64,000 nt of DNA, from positions 1 to 64,000 of the forward strand of contig NZ_BDAC01000019.1 of assembly GCF_002091635.1 (NCBI RefSeq). Reading direction: 5' to 3'. Under the pieces are notes generated by a model that was not told the origin of the DNA, ran no database searches, and was given only the letters and a program-made list of their open reading frames with translations. The stretch comes from Pseudomonas indica NBRC 103045. Lineage in GTDB: Bacteria; Pseudomonadota; Gammaproteobacteria; Pseudomonadales; Pseudomonadaceae. Shown here in pieces: positions 9,558 through 19,005 of the stretch (position 1 is the stretch's first letter; each line of letters opens with the position of its first letter). Position numbers and translations under genes: made by a program.

Positions 9558-9890
9558 TTACTGCTCCCAGGGACGGCCGCGGGTTTTCTCGTGCAGGCGC
9601 AGTTTCTGCTGCAACGCGGCCTTGGCCAGCATGTGGGCGCTGACCGGGGCGGTGATGAAAAGGAACAGCGTGATCAGCAGCTCATGCAGGCTGAGACCTT
9701 GGTCGCGCGCGCCGAAGTAGATCATCGAAGCGATGACCATCCCCCCTACGCCGAGCGTGGTGGCCTTGGTCGGCCCGTGCAGGCGCATGAAGAAATCCGG
9801 CAGGCGATACAGGCCGAGGGCGCCGACCAGGGCGAACAGGCTGCCGAGCAACAGGAACAGGGCGACGATGCCTTCAATCCATTCATTCAT
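9558..9890 (-). CDS. shaG: Sha/Mrp cation:proton antiporter subunit G
   Basis: This 110-residue membrane protein is the last gene of the six-gene antiporter operon. Three hydrophobic helices and the motif LYRLPDFFMRLHGPTKATTL are diagnostic of MnhG/MrpG/PhaG. The subunit is part of the multisubunit Na+(K+)/H+ antiporter of the inner membrane and is required for complex assembly and activity. It starts 10 bases after the stop of subunit F. The tail is charged and cytoplasmic. The paralogous name mnhG/phaG would be equally valid. Confidence 0.93.
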   Translation of the reverse strand: MNEWIEGIVALFLLLGSLFALVGALGLYRLPDFFMRLHGPTKATTLGVGGMVIASMIYFGARDQGLSLHELLITLFLFITAPVSAHMLAKAALQQKLRLHEKTRGRPWEQ

Positions 9891-9900
9891 GACCGTGCCC

Positions 9901-10170
9901 TTACTCGATGATGTCGCCGCGCAGGAGGTATTTCGCCACCGCCACGGTACCGACGAAGCCCATCACCGCGATCAGCAGGGCCGCCTCGAAATACAGGTCC
10001 GAGCCCAGCCAGATGCCGAACAGAACCAGCAGGGCGATGGCGTTGATGTACAGGGTATCCAGGGCCAGGATGCGGTCCGGGAGGTCCGGCCCCTTGAACA
10101 GGCGCGCCAGGGTCAGCGCCAGGGCGAGACCGATGATGGCCAGGCAGATCGGAATCACGTAGCCGAGCAT
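9901..10170 (-). CDS. shaF: Sha/Mrp antiporter subunit F
   Basis: The product is 89 residues with three hydrophobic segments. The phrase RLFKGPDLPDRILALDTL is the conserved first loop of MnhF/MrpF. I chose ATG 10170, which overlaps the end of the shaE frame by 16 bases; a much longer in-frame extension upstream is only the shadow of shaE. It is a small integral subunit of the antiporter and has no separate enzymatic role. The compact overlaps through the operon suggest translational coupling. Confidence 0.93.
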   Translation of the reverse strand: MLGYVIPICLAIIGLALALTLARLFKGPDLPDRILALDTLYINAIALLVLFGIWLGSDLYFEAALLIAVMGFVGTVAVAKYLLRGDIIE

Positions 10171-10658
10171 GCGAACACCTCCAGCAACGGCGCTTCGTAA
10201 CGGGCCTTGATGTCGCGGACCAGTTGCTCCTCGTCGGCCACGTCCAGGGTATGGACCAGCAGAGTCTTCCGGTCGTCGCTGAGATCGGCGGATACCGTAC
10301 CCGGCGTAAGCGAAATGACGCTGGCGAGCATGGTCAGCGCCAGCTCGTCTTCCAGTTGCACCGGAATTTCGACGAAGGCCGGGCGCAACCGGCTCGACGG
10401 GCCGAGAATCAAGCGGGCGACCTGCAGGTTGGCGAGCAGGATGTCCCAGATGACATGCAGCAGGAACAGGCACAGCTTGATCGGCTTGCGTATCCGCGGT
10501 GGGTTGATCCAGAACACCTGCGTCACCAGCGGAATCAGCCAGCCGAGCAAGGCACCGAGCAGCAGATGGCCCAGGCTGAAGCCGTTGATCAGCAGCAGCC
10601 AGACCACCAGCAGACAGATGCTCAGCAAGGGATGAGGCAACCAGCGACTCGGTTTCAT
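10155..10658 (-). CDS. shaE: Sha/Mrp antiporter subunit E
   Basis: The product is 167 residues from ATG 10658, which overlaps the shaD stop in an ATGA. Two to three N-terminal hydrophobic helices (LLSICLLVVWLLLINGF) precede a cytoplasmic domain with the family phrase LTMLASVISLTPGTVSADL. MnhE/MrpE subunits stabilise the complex and belong to the MrpEFG group. Spacing and overlap with shaD and shaF fit a single transcript. Confidence 0.93.
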   Translation of the reverse strand: MKPSRWLPHPLLSICLLVVWLLLINGFSLGHLLLGALLGWLIPLVTQVFWINPPRIRKPIKLCLFLLHVIWDILLANLQVARLILGPSSRLRPAFVEIPVQLEDELALTMLASVISLTPGTVSADLSDDRKTLLVHTLDVADEEQLVRDIKARYEAPLLEVFACSAT

Positions 10659-12160
10659 GCCGCACCTCCGGGAGTCAGGATCTGCCGGTACAGGTCGAGG
10701 TCGTGCAATTGCGCCGCGGTGGCTTCCAGGTACTCCAGCACGGGATGCGCGAAGGCCACCAGTAGCGGACTGAGCAGCAACAGGCCGACACAGGCCAGCA
10801 GCCCCTTGCCGTCCCGTTCGGCACTGCCGAGCACGGTCAGGCCGGTTCGCCAGAACAGCGTGCTGCCGGCCCGGCTGAAGGCGATCAGGCTGCCGAGGCT
10901 GCCGATCAGGATCACCGGCCACAGCAACACCGCCTGCGGCCCCGGCTGCAAGGCATGCAACAGCAACACCTTGCCGAGGAAGCCGGAGAGCGGCGGCAAC
11001 CCCACCACCGCAATGGCGCCGATGAAGAACAAGGCGCCCAGCACGTGCGGTTGCAGGAGCGCGGGACCTTGCAGCAGCAGCCCGCCTTTCACGCCCCGCT
11101 GACGGGCGATCAGATCGGCGAGGAGGAACAGCGCACCGGTCGCCCAGGTGGTGTGGATCAGGTAATAAAGCGACGCCGACAACGCTTCCGGGGTGCCGAT
11201 GGCAATGCCGGCCAGCAACGTGCCGACGGAGACGATCACCAGGTAGGCGATCAGCTCCTGCAGGCTGGTCGCCGCCAGGGCACCGATGACGCCGACAGCC
11301 AGGGTCAGCAGTGCCAGCGGCCAGAGCCAGTCCAGCGCCATGTTCGCCAGCGAGCCCGCCTCGGCGCCGTAGATCAGCGTGTAGACCCGCAGGATCGAGT
11401 AAATCCCCACCTTGGTCATGATGGCGAACAGCGCCGCCACCGGCGCAGTGGCCGAGGCGTAGGTGCGCGGTAGCCAGAAATACAGCGGCAGGAAGGCCGC
11501 CTTGAGGCCGAACACCACCAGCAGCAGCATCCCTGCAGCACCCAGCAGCGGTGCCTGGTCGGCGCTGGCCTCGGACACCTTCACCGCCAGGTCGGCCATG
11601 TTCAGGGTGCCGGCGATGCCGAAAAGCACGCCGAGGGCGATCAGGAAGAACGAGGAGCCCACCAGGTTAAGCACCACATAGTGCAGCCCGGCCTTCGCCC
11701 GCTCCGGCCCGCCGCCGTGCAACAGCAACGAATAGGAAGCGATCAGCAGGATCTCGAAGAAGACGAACAGATTGAACAGGTCGCCAGTGAGAAAGGCGCC
11801 GTTGATGCCCATCAGCTGGAACTGGAACAGCGCATGGAAATTGCTGCCCCGGGTATCGTCGCCGCGTGTCGCATAAAGCAGCGAGAAGAGCGCCAGCAGC
11901 GCGGTGATGAACAGCATCAACGCACTCAGGCGGTCGAACATCAGGACGATGCCGAACGGCGGGCGCCAATCGCCCAGCGCGTAGACCTGTACCTGCCCGT
12001 CGCCGGCCTGGACGAGCAGCCAGGCGCTGACGGCCACCTGCAGCCCCACGCTGAGCAGCGACAGTCGTCGCGTGGCCGGCATACCCAGACGCGCCCCGAG
12101 CAGCAACAGGCTGCCGGCGAACATCGGCAGCAACACCGGCAGGATCAACGCATGGTTCAT
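10655..12160 (-). CDS. shaD: Sha/Mrp antiporter subunit D (NuoN/NuoM-like)
   Basis: At 501 residues this is one of the two large antiporter subunits related to complex I NuoL/M/N. It has about 14 transmembrane helices. Conserved proton-channel residues are visible in the helix containing LKAAFLPLYFWLPRTYASA, which has the lysine and the TAP-like segment. It carries out ion translocation together with subunit A. The ATG overlaps the shaC stop by 4 bases and its own stop overlaps shaE by 4 bases, so the middle of the operon is translationally coupled. Confidence 0.95.
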   Translation of the reverse strand: MNHALILPVLLPMFAGSLLLLGARLGMPATRRLSLLSVGLQVAVSAWLLVQAGDGQVQVYALGDWRPPFGIVLMFDRLSALMLFITALLALFSLLYATRGDDTRGSNFHALFQFQLMGINGAFLTGDLFNLFVFFEILLIASYSLLLHGGGPERAKAGLHYVVLNLVGSSFFLIALGVLFGIAGTLNMADLAVKVSEASADQAPLLGAAGMLLLVVFGLKAAFLPLYFWLPRTYASATAPVAALFAIMTKVGIYSILRVYTLIYGAEAGSLANMALDWLWPLALLTLAVGVIGALAATSLQELIAYLVIVSVGTLLAGIAIGTPEALSASLYYLIHTTWATGALFLLADLIARQRGVKGGLLLQGPALLQPHVLGALFFIGAIAVVGLPPLSGFLGKVLLLHALQPGPQAVLLWPVILIGSLGSLIAFSRAGSTLFWRTGLTVLGSAERDGKGLLACVGLLLLSPLLVAFAHPVLEYLEATAAQLHDLDLYRQILTPGGAA

Positions 12161-12486
12161 GGCCTGGGCTCCCGGCCGTCCACGTGGTCGTTCTTCAGCT
12201 CACCCAGGCTGCGTAGGGACAGCACTACGACGAAAGCGGTCATGGCGAAGCCGATCACGATGGCGGTCAGCACCAGGGCCTGGGGCACCGGGTCGACATG
12301 CTCGGCGCTCTTACCGATCACCGCCGCCGCGCCCGTTTGCAGCCGGCCCATGGCGAACAGGAACAGGTTCACCGCGTAGGAAATCAGCGTCAGGCCCATC
12401 ACCACGGGAAAGGTGCGCGCCCGCAGCAGCAGGTAGACACCGCTGGCCGTCAGCACGCCCAGGGCGATTGCGAACAATGCCTCCAT
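12157..12486 (-). CDS. shaC: Sha/Mrp antiporter subunit C (NuoK-like)
   Basis: This 109-residue protein has three transmembrane helices and is homologous to complex I subunit NuoK. The motif DPVPQALVLTAIVIGFAMTA is typical of MnhC/MrpC. Its stop overlaps the shaD start, and its start lies 1 base from the shaA stop. It is a structural and ion-path subunit next to subunit D. The Pseudomonas version lacks a separate MnhB gene, because the B domain is fused into the large first subunit. Confidence 0.95.
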   Translation of the reverse strand: MEALFAIALGVLTASGVYLLLRARTFPVVMGLTLISYAVNLFLFAMGRLQTGAAAVIGKSAEHVDPVPQALVLTAIVIGFAMTAFVVVLSLRSLGELKNDHVDGREPRP

Positions 12487-12487
12487 T

Positions 12488-15280
12488 TCAGAGCACCTCC
12501 TTGCCCGCCCTCTCCTGGGTCAACTTGCCCAGGTTGGCGAGAATCAGCAGCGTCGCCCCGACTACCGTCAGGTACACGCCCAGGTCGAACAGCATGGCGG
12601 TGGCCAACTCGATGTCGCCCACCAGCGGGATATGGAAATGCCCGAACGCCGAGGTCAGGAACGGCCGACCGAACAACCAACTGCCCACGCCGGTCAGGCC
12701 GGCGATCATCACGCCGCCGCCGGCGAGGAAGGTGTAGTTCAGCGGCAGGCGCGATTGCGTCCACTGTACCCCGCTGGCGACGTACTGGAGGATCAGCGCC
12801 ACGGCGGTGATCAGGCCGGCGATGAAACCGCCGCCCGGCAGGTTATGCCCACGCAGGAAAATGAATACCGAGACCATCAGGGCCATCGGCAGCATGACCC
12901 GCGACAGGGTCGAGAGGATCAGCGGGTGGCGATCGCGGGCCCAACTACGGCCTTCCGCGTCCTCACCCGGCTGGAACAGGCGCAGCCCATCGAGCATGGC
13001 GTAGATGCCCACCGCCGCAATGGCCAGTACGGTAATCTCGCCCAGGGTGTCGAAACCCCGGAAGTCCACCAAGATCACGTTCACCACGTTCGCCCCACCG
13101 CCGCCCGGCACGCTGTTCTCGAGGAAGAACGCGCCGATGCTGTCGTAAGGCCGCGAGAGCACGGCGAATGCCAGCAGCGCGACGACCACGCCGCTGACGA
13201 TCGCCAGCACGAAGTCGCGCAGCCCACGCAAGCTGCTCGACTCCCCCGGCGTCGCCGATGGCAGGAAGAACAGCGCGAGCATCAGCAGGATGATGGTCAC
13301 CACCTCCACCGACAGCTGGGTCAGCGCCAGGTCCGGTGCGGAAAAGCGGGCAAACGCCAGGGCAACGAACAGGCCGACCACACTGAGCATCACCAGCGCC
13401 ACCAGCCGCTGGCGGTGGAACACCACCGTGGTCACCGCCGACAGCGCCAGCAGCACCAGCCCCAGCGCGGTGATCCCGTCGATCGGCGTCAGCTCCCGCG
13501 GCCCGCTCAACTGCGGCAACGGGCCGAGGGCCAGGGTCACCACCACCAGGCCGGAGCCAACCAGCAACGCCAGATAACGCTGCAGGGAGCCGCTCTCCAG
13601 CCAGCCGGTCAGCCGCACGCAGCCCGCCACCAGGCTTCGCACGCCACGTTCGAAGACCAGCTTGGAATCCACTTCGGGCAGGCCGGCGTACCAGCGGAAC
13701 AATGGCTGCCGGCACGCATACACCAGAATCCCGCCAAACAGTGCGACGAAGCTCATCATCAGCGGCAGGTTGAAGCCGTGCCAGATCGCCAGGTCGTACT
13801 CCGGCAAGGTGCCGCCCAGGCTGGCCGAAGCCGCCGCGGCCAGCAACGGCGCGACGGTGTAGCCGGGCAGCATGCCCACCAGCAGACAGAGAAACACCAG
13901 GATTTCCACCGGCACCTTCATGTAGCGCGGCGGCTCATGGGGCGGAAACTTGGGCAGGTTGATCGGCTCGCCGTTGAAGAACACGTCGTGGATGAAGCGC
14001 AGCGAATAGGCCACCGAGAAGACCCCTGCCAGGGTCGCCGCCGCCGGGATGACCCAGTTGAAGCTGCCCAGCAGGTGCTGGTGAAGGGTTTCGCTGAAGA
14101 ACATCTCCTTGCTGAGGAAGCCGTTCAGCAGCGGCACGCCGGCCATCGCCGAGGACGCCACCATCGCCAGCACCGCCGTGTGCGGCAGGTACTTCCACAT
14201 ACCGTTGATACGCCGCATGTCGCGGCTGCCGGTCTCGTGGTCGATGATCCCGGCGGCCATGAACAAGGACGCTTTGAAGGTGGCGTGGTTGATGATGTGG
14301 AACACAGCCGCCACGGCCGCCATGGGCGAATCGAGGCCGAACAGCAGGGTGATCAGGCCGAGGTGACTGATGGTCGAATAAGCCAGCAAACCCTTGAGGT
14401 CATGCTGGAACAGGGCCATGCAGGCGCCGACCAGCAACGTGGCGAGTCCGGTCAGGCTGACCAGGTAGAACCACCACTCGGAACCGGCCAGCGCCGGGTA
14501 CAGCCGCGCCAGCAAAAATACCCCGGCCTTCACCATGGTGGCCGAATGCAGATAGGCGGAAACCGGCGTGGGCGCGGCCATCGCCTGGGGCAGCCAGAAA
14601 TGGAACGGGAACTGCGCCGACTTGGTGAACACCCCGAGCAGCACCAGCACCAGGGCGACCGGATACAGCTCATGGGCGCGAATCGCGTAACCCGCGGCGA
14701 GCACCTGGGACAGCTCGAAACTGCCGGCGATATGACCCAGCAGCAACACCCCGGCCAGCAGCGCCAACCCGCCGCCCCCCGTCATCGCCAGCGACATCCG
14801 CGCGCCTTTGCGGGCATCCGAACGTTCGCCCCAGAAGCCGATCAGCAGGAAGGAAGACAGGCTGGTCAGTTCCCAGAACACCAGCATCAGCAGCAGGTTT
14901 TCCGACAGCACCACTCCGAGCATGGCGCCCATGAACATCAGCAGGAAGGCGAAGAAGCGCCCCATCGGCTCCTTCTTCGCCAGGTAGTAGCGGGCGTAGA
15001 GAATGACCAGCAGACCGATGCCGAGAATCAGCAACGCGAAGAGAAAGCCCAGGCCATCCAGCCGCAGGCTGAGGTTCAACCCCAGCTCCGGCAACCAAGT
15101 CACACGGAGTCGCAGCACTTCGCCGGCGAACACTTCCGGCTGCATCGACAGTAACAGCACCAGACCGATCATAGGCGCCAGCGCCGCCCCCGCGGCACAG
15201 GCCGATCGACCGAAACGCTCCCCGAGCAAGGGCAAGAAAACGCCCAGAAATGGCAAGGCGACAATCAGCGCAAGCGCCAT
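12488..15280 (-). CDS. shaA: Sha/Mrp antiporter subunit A fused to B domain
   Basis: The product is 930 residues from ATG 15280, preceded by AAGGGG. The N-terminal two thirds form the NuoL-like ion channel with the conserved segment [20 protein letters not shown] and the helix around [13 protein letters not shown]. The C-terminal third contains MbhD- and MnhB-like helices ([20 protein letters not shown] and [15 protein letters not shown]), so A and B subunits are fused, as in the Sha/Pha type. The complex exchanges Na+ or K+ for protons and supports sodium and alkaline tolerance. It is the promoter-proximal gene of the operon. Confidence 0.95.
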   Translation of the reverse strand: MALALIVALPFLGVFLPLLGERFGRSACAAGAALAPMIGLVLLLSMQPEVFAGEVLRLRVTWLPELGLNLSLRLDGLGFLFALLILGIGLLVILYARYYLAKKEPMGRFFAFLLMFMGAMLGVVLSENLLLMLVFWELTSLSSFLLIGFWGERSDARKGARMSLAMTGGGGLALLAGVLLLGHIAGSFELSQVLAAGYAIRAHELYPVALVLVLLGVFTKSAQFPFHFWLPQAMAAPTPVSAYLHSATMVKAGVFLLARLYPALAGSEWWFYLVSLTGLATLLVGACMALFQHDLKGLLAYSTISHLGLITLLFGLDSPMAAVAAVFHIINHATFKASLFMAAGIIDHETGSRDMRRINGMWKYLPHTAVLAMVASSAMAGVPLLNGFLSKEMFFSETLHQHLLGSFNWVIPAAATLAGVFSVAYSLRFIHDVFFNGEPINLPKFPPHEPPRYMKVPVEILVFLCLLVGMLPGYTVAPLLAAAASASLGGTLPEYDLAIWHGFNLPLMMSFVALFGGILVYACRQPLFRWYAGLPEVDSKLVFERGVRSLVAGCVRLTGWLESGSLQRYLALLVGSGLVVVTLALGPLPQLSGPRELTPIDGITALGLVLLALSAVTTVVFHRQRLVALVMLSVVGLFVALAFARFSAPDLALTQLSVEVVTIILLMLALFFLPSATPGESSSLRGLRDFVLAIVSGVVVALLAFAVLSRPYDSIGAFFLENSVPGGGGANVVNVILVDFRGFDTLGEITVLAIAAVGIYAMLDGLRLFQPGEDAEGRSWARDRHPLILSTLSRVMLPMALMVSVFIFLRGHNLPGGGFIAGLITAVALILQYVASGVQWTQSRLPLNYTFLAGGGVMIAGLTGVGSWLFGRPFLTSAFGHFHIPLVGDIELATAMLFDLGVYLTVVGATLLILANLGKLTQERAGKEVL

Positions 15281-15676
15281 GAGCAAACCCCTTATGCGAT
15301 CCGTCGGTGCCTGCCGCCAGACATCCGCGGAATCGATCCGCTTCCGGCCCGGCATGACACCGGGCTCGCTTTTGCATATTCACCCACGTTCACCTAAGCC
15401 ATTGTCGGCACAGGAGAACTCACCGATTATCCATACCTATCGGTGCAGCGTCATGAATTGAATTATTACTAAAACTGTGAGACGGCCCCTGTCGGTCAAC
15501 CCGGCAATACACCGACGACCGACGGCCCCGTCCCGCGGATATCGCTCCGCATTCCGCGGTGGGTCAGCCGCTCATGCGAAGAAAGCCCGCAAGCGGGCCA
15601 ATCAGTGGGCATCAATGCGAATTCCGACGCCCGGATACGACGAAGCCGGAGCAGCGGCACCGCTCCGGCTTCTCGA
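15281..15676. other. Gene-free interval between shaA and lipoprotein gene
   Basis: About 400 bases hold no credible gene. The sha operon promoter should lie here, reading leftward. There is an AT-rich patch at 15460-15475, but I cannot assign -35 and -10 boxes with confidence. The right end holds the stem-loop listed separately. Confidence 0.5.
15642..15672 (-). terminator. Stem-loop after the glycine-zipper lipoprotein gene
   Basis: An 11-base perfect inverted repeat (GAAGCCGGAGC and GCTCCGGCTTC) with a 9-base loop lies 5 bases past the lipoprotein stop. It has no clear uridine tract, so it may be a weak terminator or a transcript-end stabiliser. Confidence 0.5.
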
Positions 15677-16141
15677 TCAATGCGCTACGCGACTGGTGCC
15701 ATTGACGGTCAGGATGCGCACGCGTTCGCCGACCCGGAAGACTTCATTGGGCTGCACCTCCTGTACGTAGGCGCGCATGGTGCCGTCGTCTTCGCGCACG
15801 GTGATCTCCACGCCCTGGGTGCGGGTGATGCCCTCTTCCGCCGCCGCACCGAGCAGGCCACCGGCCACTGCCCCGATCACCGCGGCCACCGCGCTACCGC
15901 GTCCGCCACCGACACCGCTGCCGGCCACGCCACCGACCACAGCACCGGCGCCAGCGCCGATCGGCGTCTTGGTGCCTTCGATCTTCACCGGCCGCAAGGA
16001 CTCGATGGTACCCATGCGCACGGTCTGCACGGTGCGCGCCTCGTCACGGCTGTAGGTATCGCCGGTCAGACTGGAGGCGCAGCCTCCCAAGGCCAGCGTC
16101 ACCGCAGTGAACGAGGCGACCAGCAGAACGGACTTACGCAT
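15677..16141 (-). CDS. Glycine-zipper outer-membrane lipoprotein (SlyB-like)
   Basis: This is a 154-residue lipoprotein with a signal peptide ending in the lipobox LGGC (Cys at about residue 21). A glycine-zipper two-helix segment lies near residues 62-99 (GAGAGAVVGGVAGSGVGGG, then GAVAGGLLGAAAEEG). A small beta-rich tail follows. SlyB/Pcp-type proteins sit in the outer membrane and contribute to envelope integrity, often under magnesium or stress control. No regulator site is evident. From memory, PAO1 has a homologue at the same place beside sha. Confidence 0.85.
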   Translation of the reverse strand: MRKSVLLVASFTAVTLALGGCASSLTGDTYSRDEARTVQTVRMGTIESLRPVKIEGTKTPIGAGAGAVVGGVAGSGVGGGRGSAVAAVIGAVAGGLLGAAAEEGITRTQGVEITVREDDGTMRAYVQEVQPNEVFRVGERVRILTVNGTSRVAH

Positions 16142-16353
16142 AGCAATTCCTCCAGATGGACAGATGTCCCATTAGACCCCGCCGCTCATCCCGCTGTCAC
16201 GGCGGACTCTTCACAAAATGCATGTCATTCAAGCTTCGTACAGCTTTTCCACCATGCAAGCCGCTCGGAGACACCCGAGGCTTTCCCCTCTCGGAGGCAC
16301 TTCTAGCCAGTCGTGGAATCGGCTAGGGTGAGCCTCCGTTCGAGAGGACTCCA

Positions 16354-16590
16354 ATGGATTACTTCATTATCGTAGTCGTTACCGTGGCCGGCCTGTACTT
16401 CCACTGGTGGCTGTACGTGCGCATCAAGCGCTGGGTGGACCGCGACCTGGCCCTGTCCATGGCCGGACAGGACCCGACCAAGCGTGACTACATGCTGAAA
16501 CGCCTGGAAGAAGCCCGTGCGCAAGGCATCAAGCGCAAGGACTTGCCGAAATGGCTGGAACAGGCCGCTGCCGACTACCGCGCTCCCTGA
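16354..16590 (+). CDS. Small conserved membrane-anchored protein, unknown
   Basis: The product is 78 residues. A single N-terminal hydrophobic helix (DYFIIVVVTVAGLYFHWWLY) is followed by a basic, charged, presumably cytoplasmic domain rich in Lys, Arg and Glu. The start is preceded by GAGAGGACTCCA, which gives a usable ribosome site. I recall a similar small hypothetical gene at the same place in P. aeruginosa. It is divergent from the lipoprotein gene and has no obvious partner. Function is unknown. Confidence 0.75.
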   Translation: MDYFIIVVVTVAGLYFHWWLYVRIKRWVDRDLALSMAGQDPTKRDYMLKRLEEARAQGIKRKDLPKWLEQAAADYRAP

Positions 16591-16687
16591 CGCCATCGCA
16601 CGTCGGGGTGGCGAATGAATTCGCCCCTACGGGAAAGTGCCACCACATTACGGATAAGCCCTGGCGTAACCCGGGGCCATTCCCGAC

Positions 16688-17335
16688 TCAGGGCGCCAAC
16701 CGCTCCCGCACCCACTCCCCCGCCTGCAGGCGGTAGTTCAGGCGGTCATGCAGACGGCTCGGACGGCCCTGCCAGAACTCGATACGCTCGGCCAGCAACC
16801 GATAACCGCCCCAATGCTCCGGACAATGCGGTGCCTGGTTGAGGAAACGGCGCTCCGTTTCCGCCAGCAATGCCTCCAGTTCGGCGCGATCACGGATCAC
16901 CCGGCTCTGCGGCGAAGCCCAGGCGCCCAGGCGGCTGCCCAGCGGGCGCACCTGGTAATAGGCATCGGATTCAGCCGGGCTGACCCGCTCGATCCGGCCT
17001 TCGATCCGCACCTGGCGCTCCAGGCTCGGCCAGAAGAACGTCATCGCGGCGAAGGGATTGGCCTTGAGCTGGTCGCCCTTGGCACTGTCGTAGTTGGTAA
17101 AGAAGGTGAAGCCGCGGTCATCCAGCCCCTTCAACAGCAGCACCCGGCAATGCGGGCGGCCTTCGGCATCCACCGTCGCCAGGCACATGGCGTTCGGCTC
17201 CACCGGCGGCTGCTCGGTCTTCACCGCATCGGCGAACCATTGCTGGAAAAGCGCGAAAGGCTCATGGGGAGCCTTTTCTTCGCTGAGGCCGTCACGGGTA
17301 TAGTCACGGCGCATGTCGGCCAGGGTCTGGGTCAT
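16688..17335 (-). CDS. pdxH: Pyridoxamine 5'-phosphate oxidase
   Basis: This 215-residue FMN enzyme oxidises pyridoxamine or pyridoxine 5'-phosphate to pyridoxal 5'-phosphate, the last step of vitamin B6 synthesis and salvage. It shows the split-barrel FMN-binding phrases [20 protein letters not shown] and [20 protein letters not shown], and the family C-terminus [15 protein letters not shown] followed by the usual end RLAP. The length matches E. coli PdxH (218). The gene appears monocistronic, with an OmpA-family gene upstream on the same strand after a short gap. Confidence 0.97.
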   Translation of the reverse strand: MTQTLADMRRDYTRDGLSEEKAPHEPFALFQQWFADAVKTEQPPVEPNAMCLATVDAEGRPHCRVLLLKGLDDRGFTFFTNYDSAKGDQLKANPFAAMTFFWPSLERQVRIEGRIERVSPAESDAYYQVRPLGSRLGAWASPQSRVIRDRAELEALLAETERRFLNQAPHCPEHWGGYRLLAERIEFWQGRPSRLHDRLNYRLQAGEWVRERLAP

Positions 17336-17382
17336 AGGGGCGCTCCTTCTGGACAGAGGCCCCTAGCTTACCCAGCCTGGAC

Positions 17383-18060
17383 TTACTTGGCTTGATCTGC
17401 GGCAACGACCTGCGCAACCTTGGTCGGCTGCGCCGCGTCCCCTGCCGGGGCCGGCTGGGAATACCTGGCCACCAGCGCCACCAGGGTCTCCTGCGGAGTG
17501 AGAATGACCTCCACGCGGCGATTCAGCGAACGGCCTTCCTTGCTGTCGTTGGCGGCGCGCGGCATGTCGGAGCCCACCCCCTTGAGCATCAGCCGGTCGC
17601 GCTGCAGACCGCTGAGACGGAAGATCGCCGCCACGGCCTTGGCCCGGTCCTCGCTCAGGGTCATGTTCGCCTTGGCTTCGCCACTGCTGTCGGCATGGCC
17701 GAGCACCAGCACGCCGGTCTTCGTGTCGCCTTCCACCAGCTTGGCGACCCGGCTGAACGGGCCGAGGGTCACCGGCATCAGCATGCTCGGACGGTCGGGG
17801 TTGAACGAGTAATCCACCGGCGCGGTCACCACCAGCACGTTCTCACGGCGCTCCAGCTCGAACTTGCTTTCCTTCAGCGCCTCGCGCAGCCGCGGTTCGT
17901 ACTCATCCAACCAGGCCTGGGTGACCTTGACATCGATCTTCGCCGGCTCGGCCTTGGCTTCCGCCTGGGCCTTTTCGTCACCGCCGAAGAGCGAACAACC
18001 GGAAACGGACAACAGCAGAATGAGGGTGGCGCTCTTCAACAACTTCATGAAAGGGGTCAT
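17383..18060 (-). CDS. OmpA-family peptidoglycan-binding lipoprotein
   Basis: The product is 225 residues. The signal peptide ends in the lipobox VSGC, so it is probably an outer-membrane lipoprotein. A C-terminal OmpA domain contains GVLVLGHADSSGEAKANMTLSEDRAKAV and the end motif NRRVEVIL, both of which contact meso-diaminopimelate in peptidoglycan. The stretch before it is novel. The ATG at 18048 is an alternative start. From memory it equals the PAO1 OmpA gene next to pdxH. It marks the left border of the accessory patch that follows. Confidence 0.88.
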   Translation of the reverse strand: MTPFMKLLKSATLILLLSVSGCSLFGGDEKAQAEAKAEPAKIDVKVTQAWLDEYEPRLREALKESKFELERRENVLVVTAPVDYSFNPDRPSMLMPVTLGPFSRVAKLVEGDTKTGVLVLGHADSSGEAKANMTLSEDRAKAVAAIFRLSGLQRDRLMLKGVGSDMPRAANDSKEGRSLNRRVEVILTPQETLVALVARYSQPAPAGDAAQPTKVAQVVAADQAK

Positions 18061-18215
18061 CCATCTTGTTCGAGTTGGAAACCAAGGCCACGAACGCGGC
18101 GGCTCACTTGAGATGCAGTGTTGAATTGTGAATGCAAGTGATTAATTGGCAAGGCCTTCGAGACAACAACTGACGAACGGAGAAATAGGCCCTCCGTAGC
18201 GCCTGGATGCCCTGC

Positions 18216-18280
18216 GTAGGAGCCAGCTCTGCTGGCGAAACCTTCGTGCAGACCCATTCGCGAGCACAGCTCGCGCCTAC
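18216..18280. repeat. REP-type inverted element
   Basis: GTAGGAGCCAGCTCTGCTGG pairs with TTCGCGAGCACAGCTCGCGC to form a long imperfect palindrome. It is the same family as elements at 9.4, 38.4 and 53.1 kb. The surrounding 18061-18341 holds nothing else I can support. Confidence 0.8.
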
Positions 18281-18341
18281 AAGGGCACCGGCTCACATGG
18301 GCGAATTCATCCGCGAACGACCGAAATGAGTGCCACAGCAC

Positions 18342-18759
18342 TCAATCGCCAGGACTCCCCGCATCGCGGCGCAGGATCGTCGAGCTGAACACAAGAAACT
18401 CATCCAGGTGCTGGGTGATGATGGCAACCGTGATCGGCAGTTGCAGCGTCTGGTACTCATGCACTGCAATGTTCCGGAAGCCCACCATGTTCTTCAAGCC
18501 CGCCGCCAGGGACGCCTCGATCCATCCCCCTCTGGCCAGCAACTCGAAGACATCCCGCGCCCTCTGGGGTACGCCGAGAGGCCAACTCGCCAGCAATCTC
18601 GAACAAACGCAGCGGCTCGACCTGGCCGGGCACCAGCACTGCCAGATCGACATCACTGCCCGCCGCCGCCGTCCCAGTGGCGTGACTGCCGAACAGATAG
18701 ACCGCCAGCAGATCGGGCAGCCGTTTTCGCAGGTGTTCGAGTAGTGGATCGGTATTCAT
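18342..18759 (-). pseudogene. Fused remnant of an MNT/HEPN (MntA/HepT) toxin-antitoxin pair
   Basis: Reading starts at ATG 18759 with a minimal nucleotidyltransferase (MntA) N-terminus. It includes YLFGSHATGTAAAGSDVDLA, the GSX10DXD signature of AMP-adding antitoxins. After about residue 62 the frame loses similarity. The neighbouring frame, from about 18590 to the stop at 18342, carries the C-terminal half of a HEPN toxin (HepT) with the RNase motif RNIAVHEY (RX4HXY). The antitoxin C-terminus and toxin N-terminus are missing, and the two ends are in different frames. This looks like a deletion of several hundred bases plus frameshift that inactivated the pair. HepT is an RNase and MntA normally AMPylates it. 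The call rests on motifs read by eye. Confidence 0.75.
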
Positions 18760-18843
18760 GGCGCCACCTTAAGGGCGAAATCGGCATGGGGGGCAAATCT
18801 AATGTAAGTCTTCCCCGACTCGACCGACTCGCCACGTCAGCCA

Positions 18844-18933
18844 GGGGCCATCCCCGAATCTGCGGGGAACACGCCATGGCCTCCTCTTCACTGGGAACGT
18901 AGCTCGGTTCATCCCCGCACCCGCGGGGAAAAC
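18844..18933 (-). CRISPR. Two-repeat type I-E CRISPR remnant
   Basis: Two 29-base repeats, 18844-18872 and 18905-18933, flank one 32-base spacer at 18873-18904. These are the exact sizes of a type I-E array. On the minus strand the leader-side repeat reads GTTTTCCCCGCGGGTGCGGG followed by GATGAACCG, close to I-E consensus. The distal repeat differs at 7 of 29 positions, mainly in the loop and at the 3' end, as terminal repeats often do. No cas gene is within the window. It could be a decayed array or an orphan fed by cas genes elsewhere. Confidence 0.85.
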
Positions 18934-19005
18934 CCTTGCCGTAACCAATTGTTTTCATAGGACAATTCCGGCCTCTAATTTTTTACCGAAGGAATCGTTC
19001 AAAAA
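18934..19005 (-). promoter_or_regulatory. Probable CRISPR leader with IHF-like site
   Basis: The AT-rich stretch lies directly upstream of the leader-side repeat. On the minus strand AAACAATTGGTTA (18954-18942) matches the IHF consensus WATCAANNNNTTR at all but one position and ends 8 bases before the repeat. That is about where IHF binds type I-E leaders to guide spacer integration. The rest of 19006-19250 shows no supported feature. Confidence 0.6.

Noticed and set aside
12632-15154. 840-residue plus-strand frame opposite shaA
   Set aside because: Antisense shadow rich in Gln, Arg and His, without any conserved domain.
18653-18958. 101-residue minus-strand frame with FPRGCGDEP and FSPQIRG-like words across the CRISPR
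   Set aside because: It is the well-known spurious peptide obtained by translating type I-E repeats; no ribosome site or protein family supports it.
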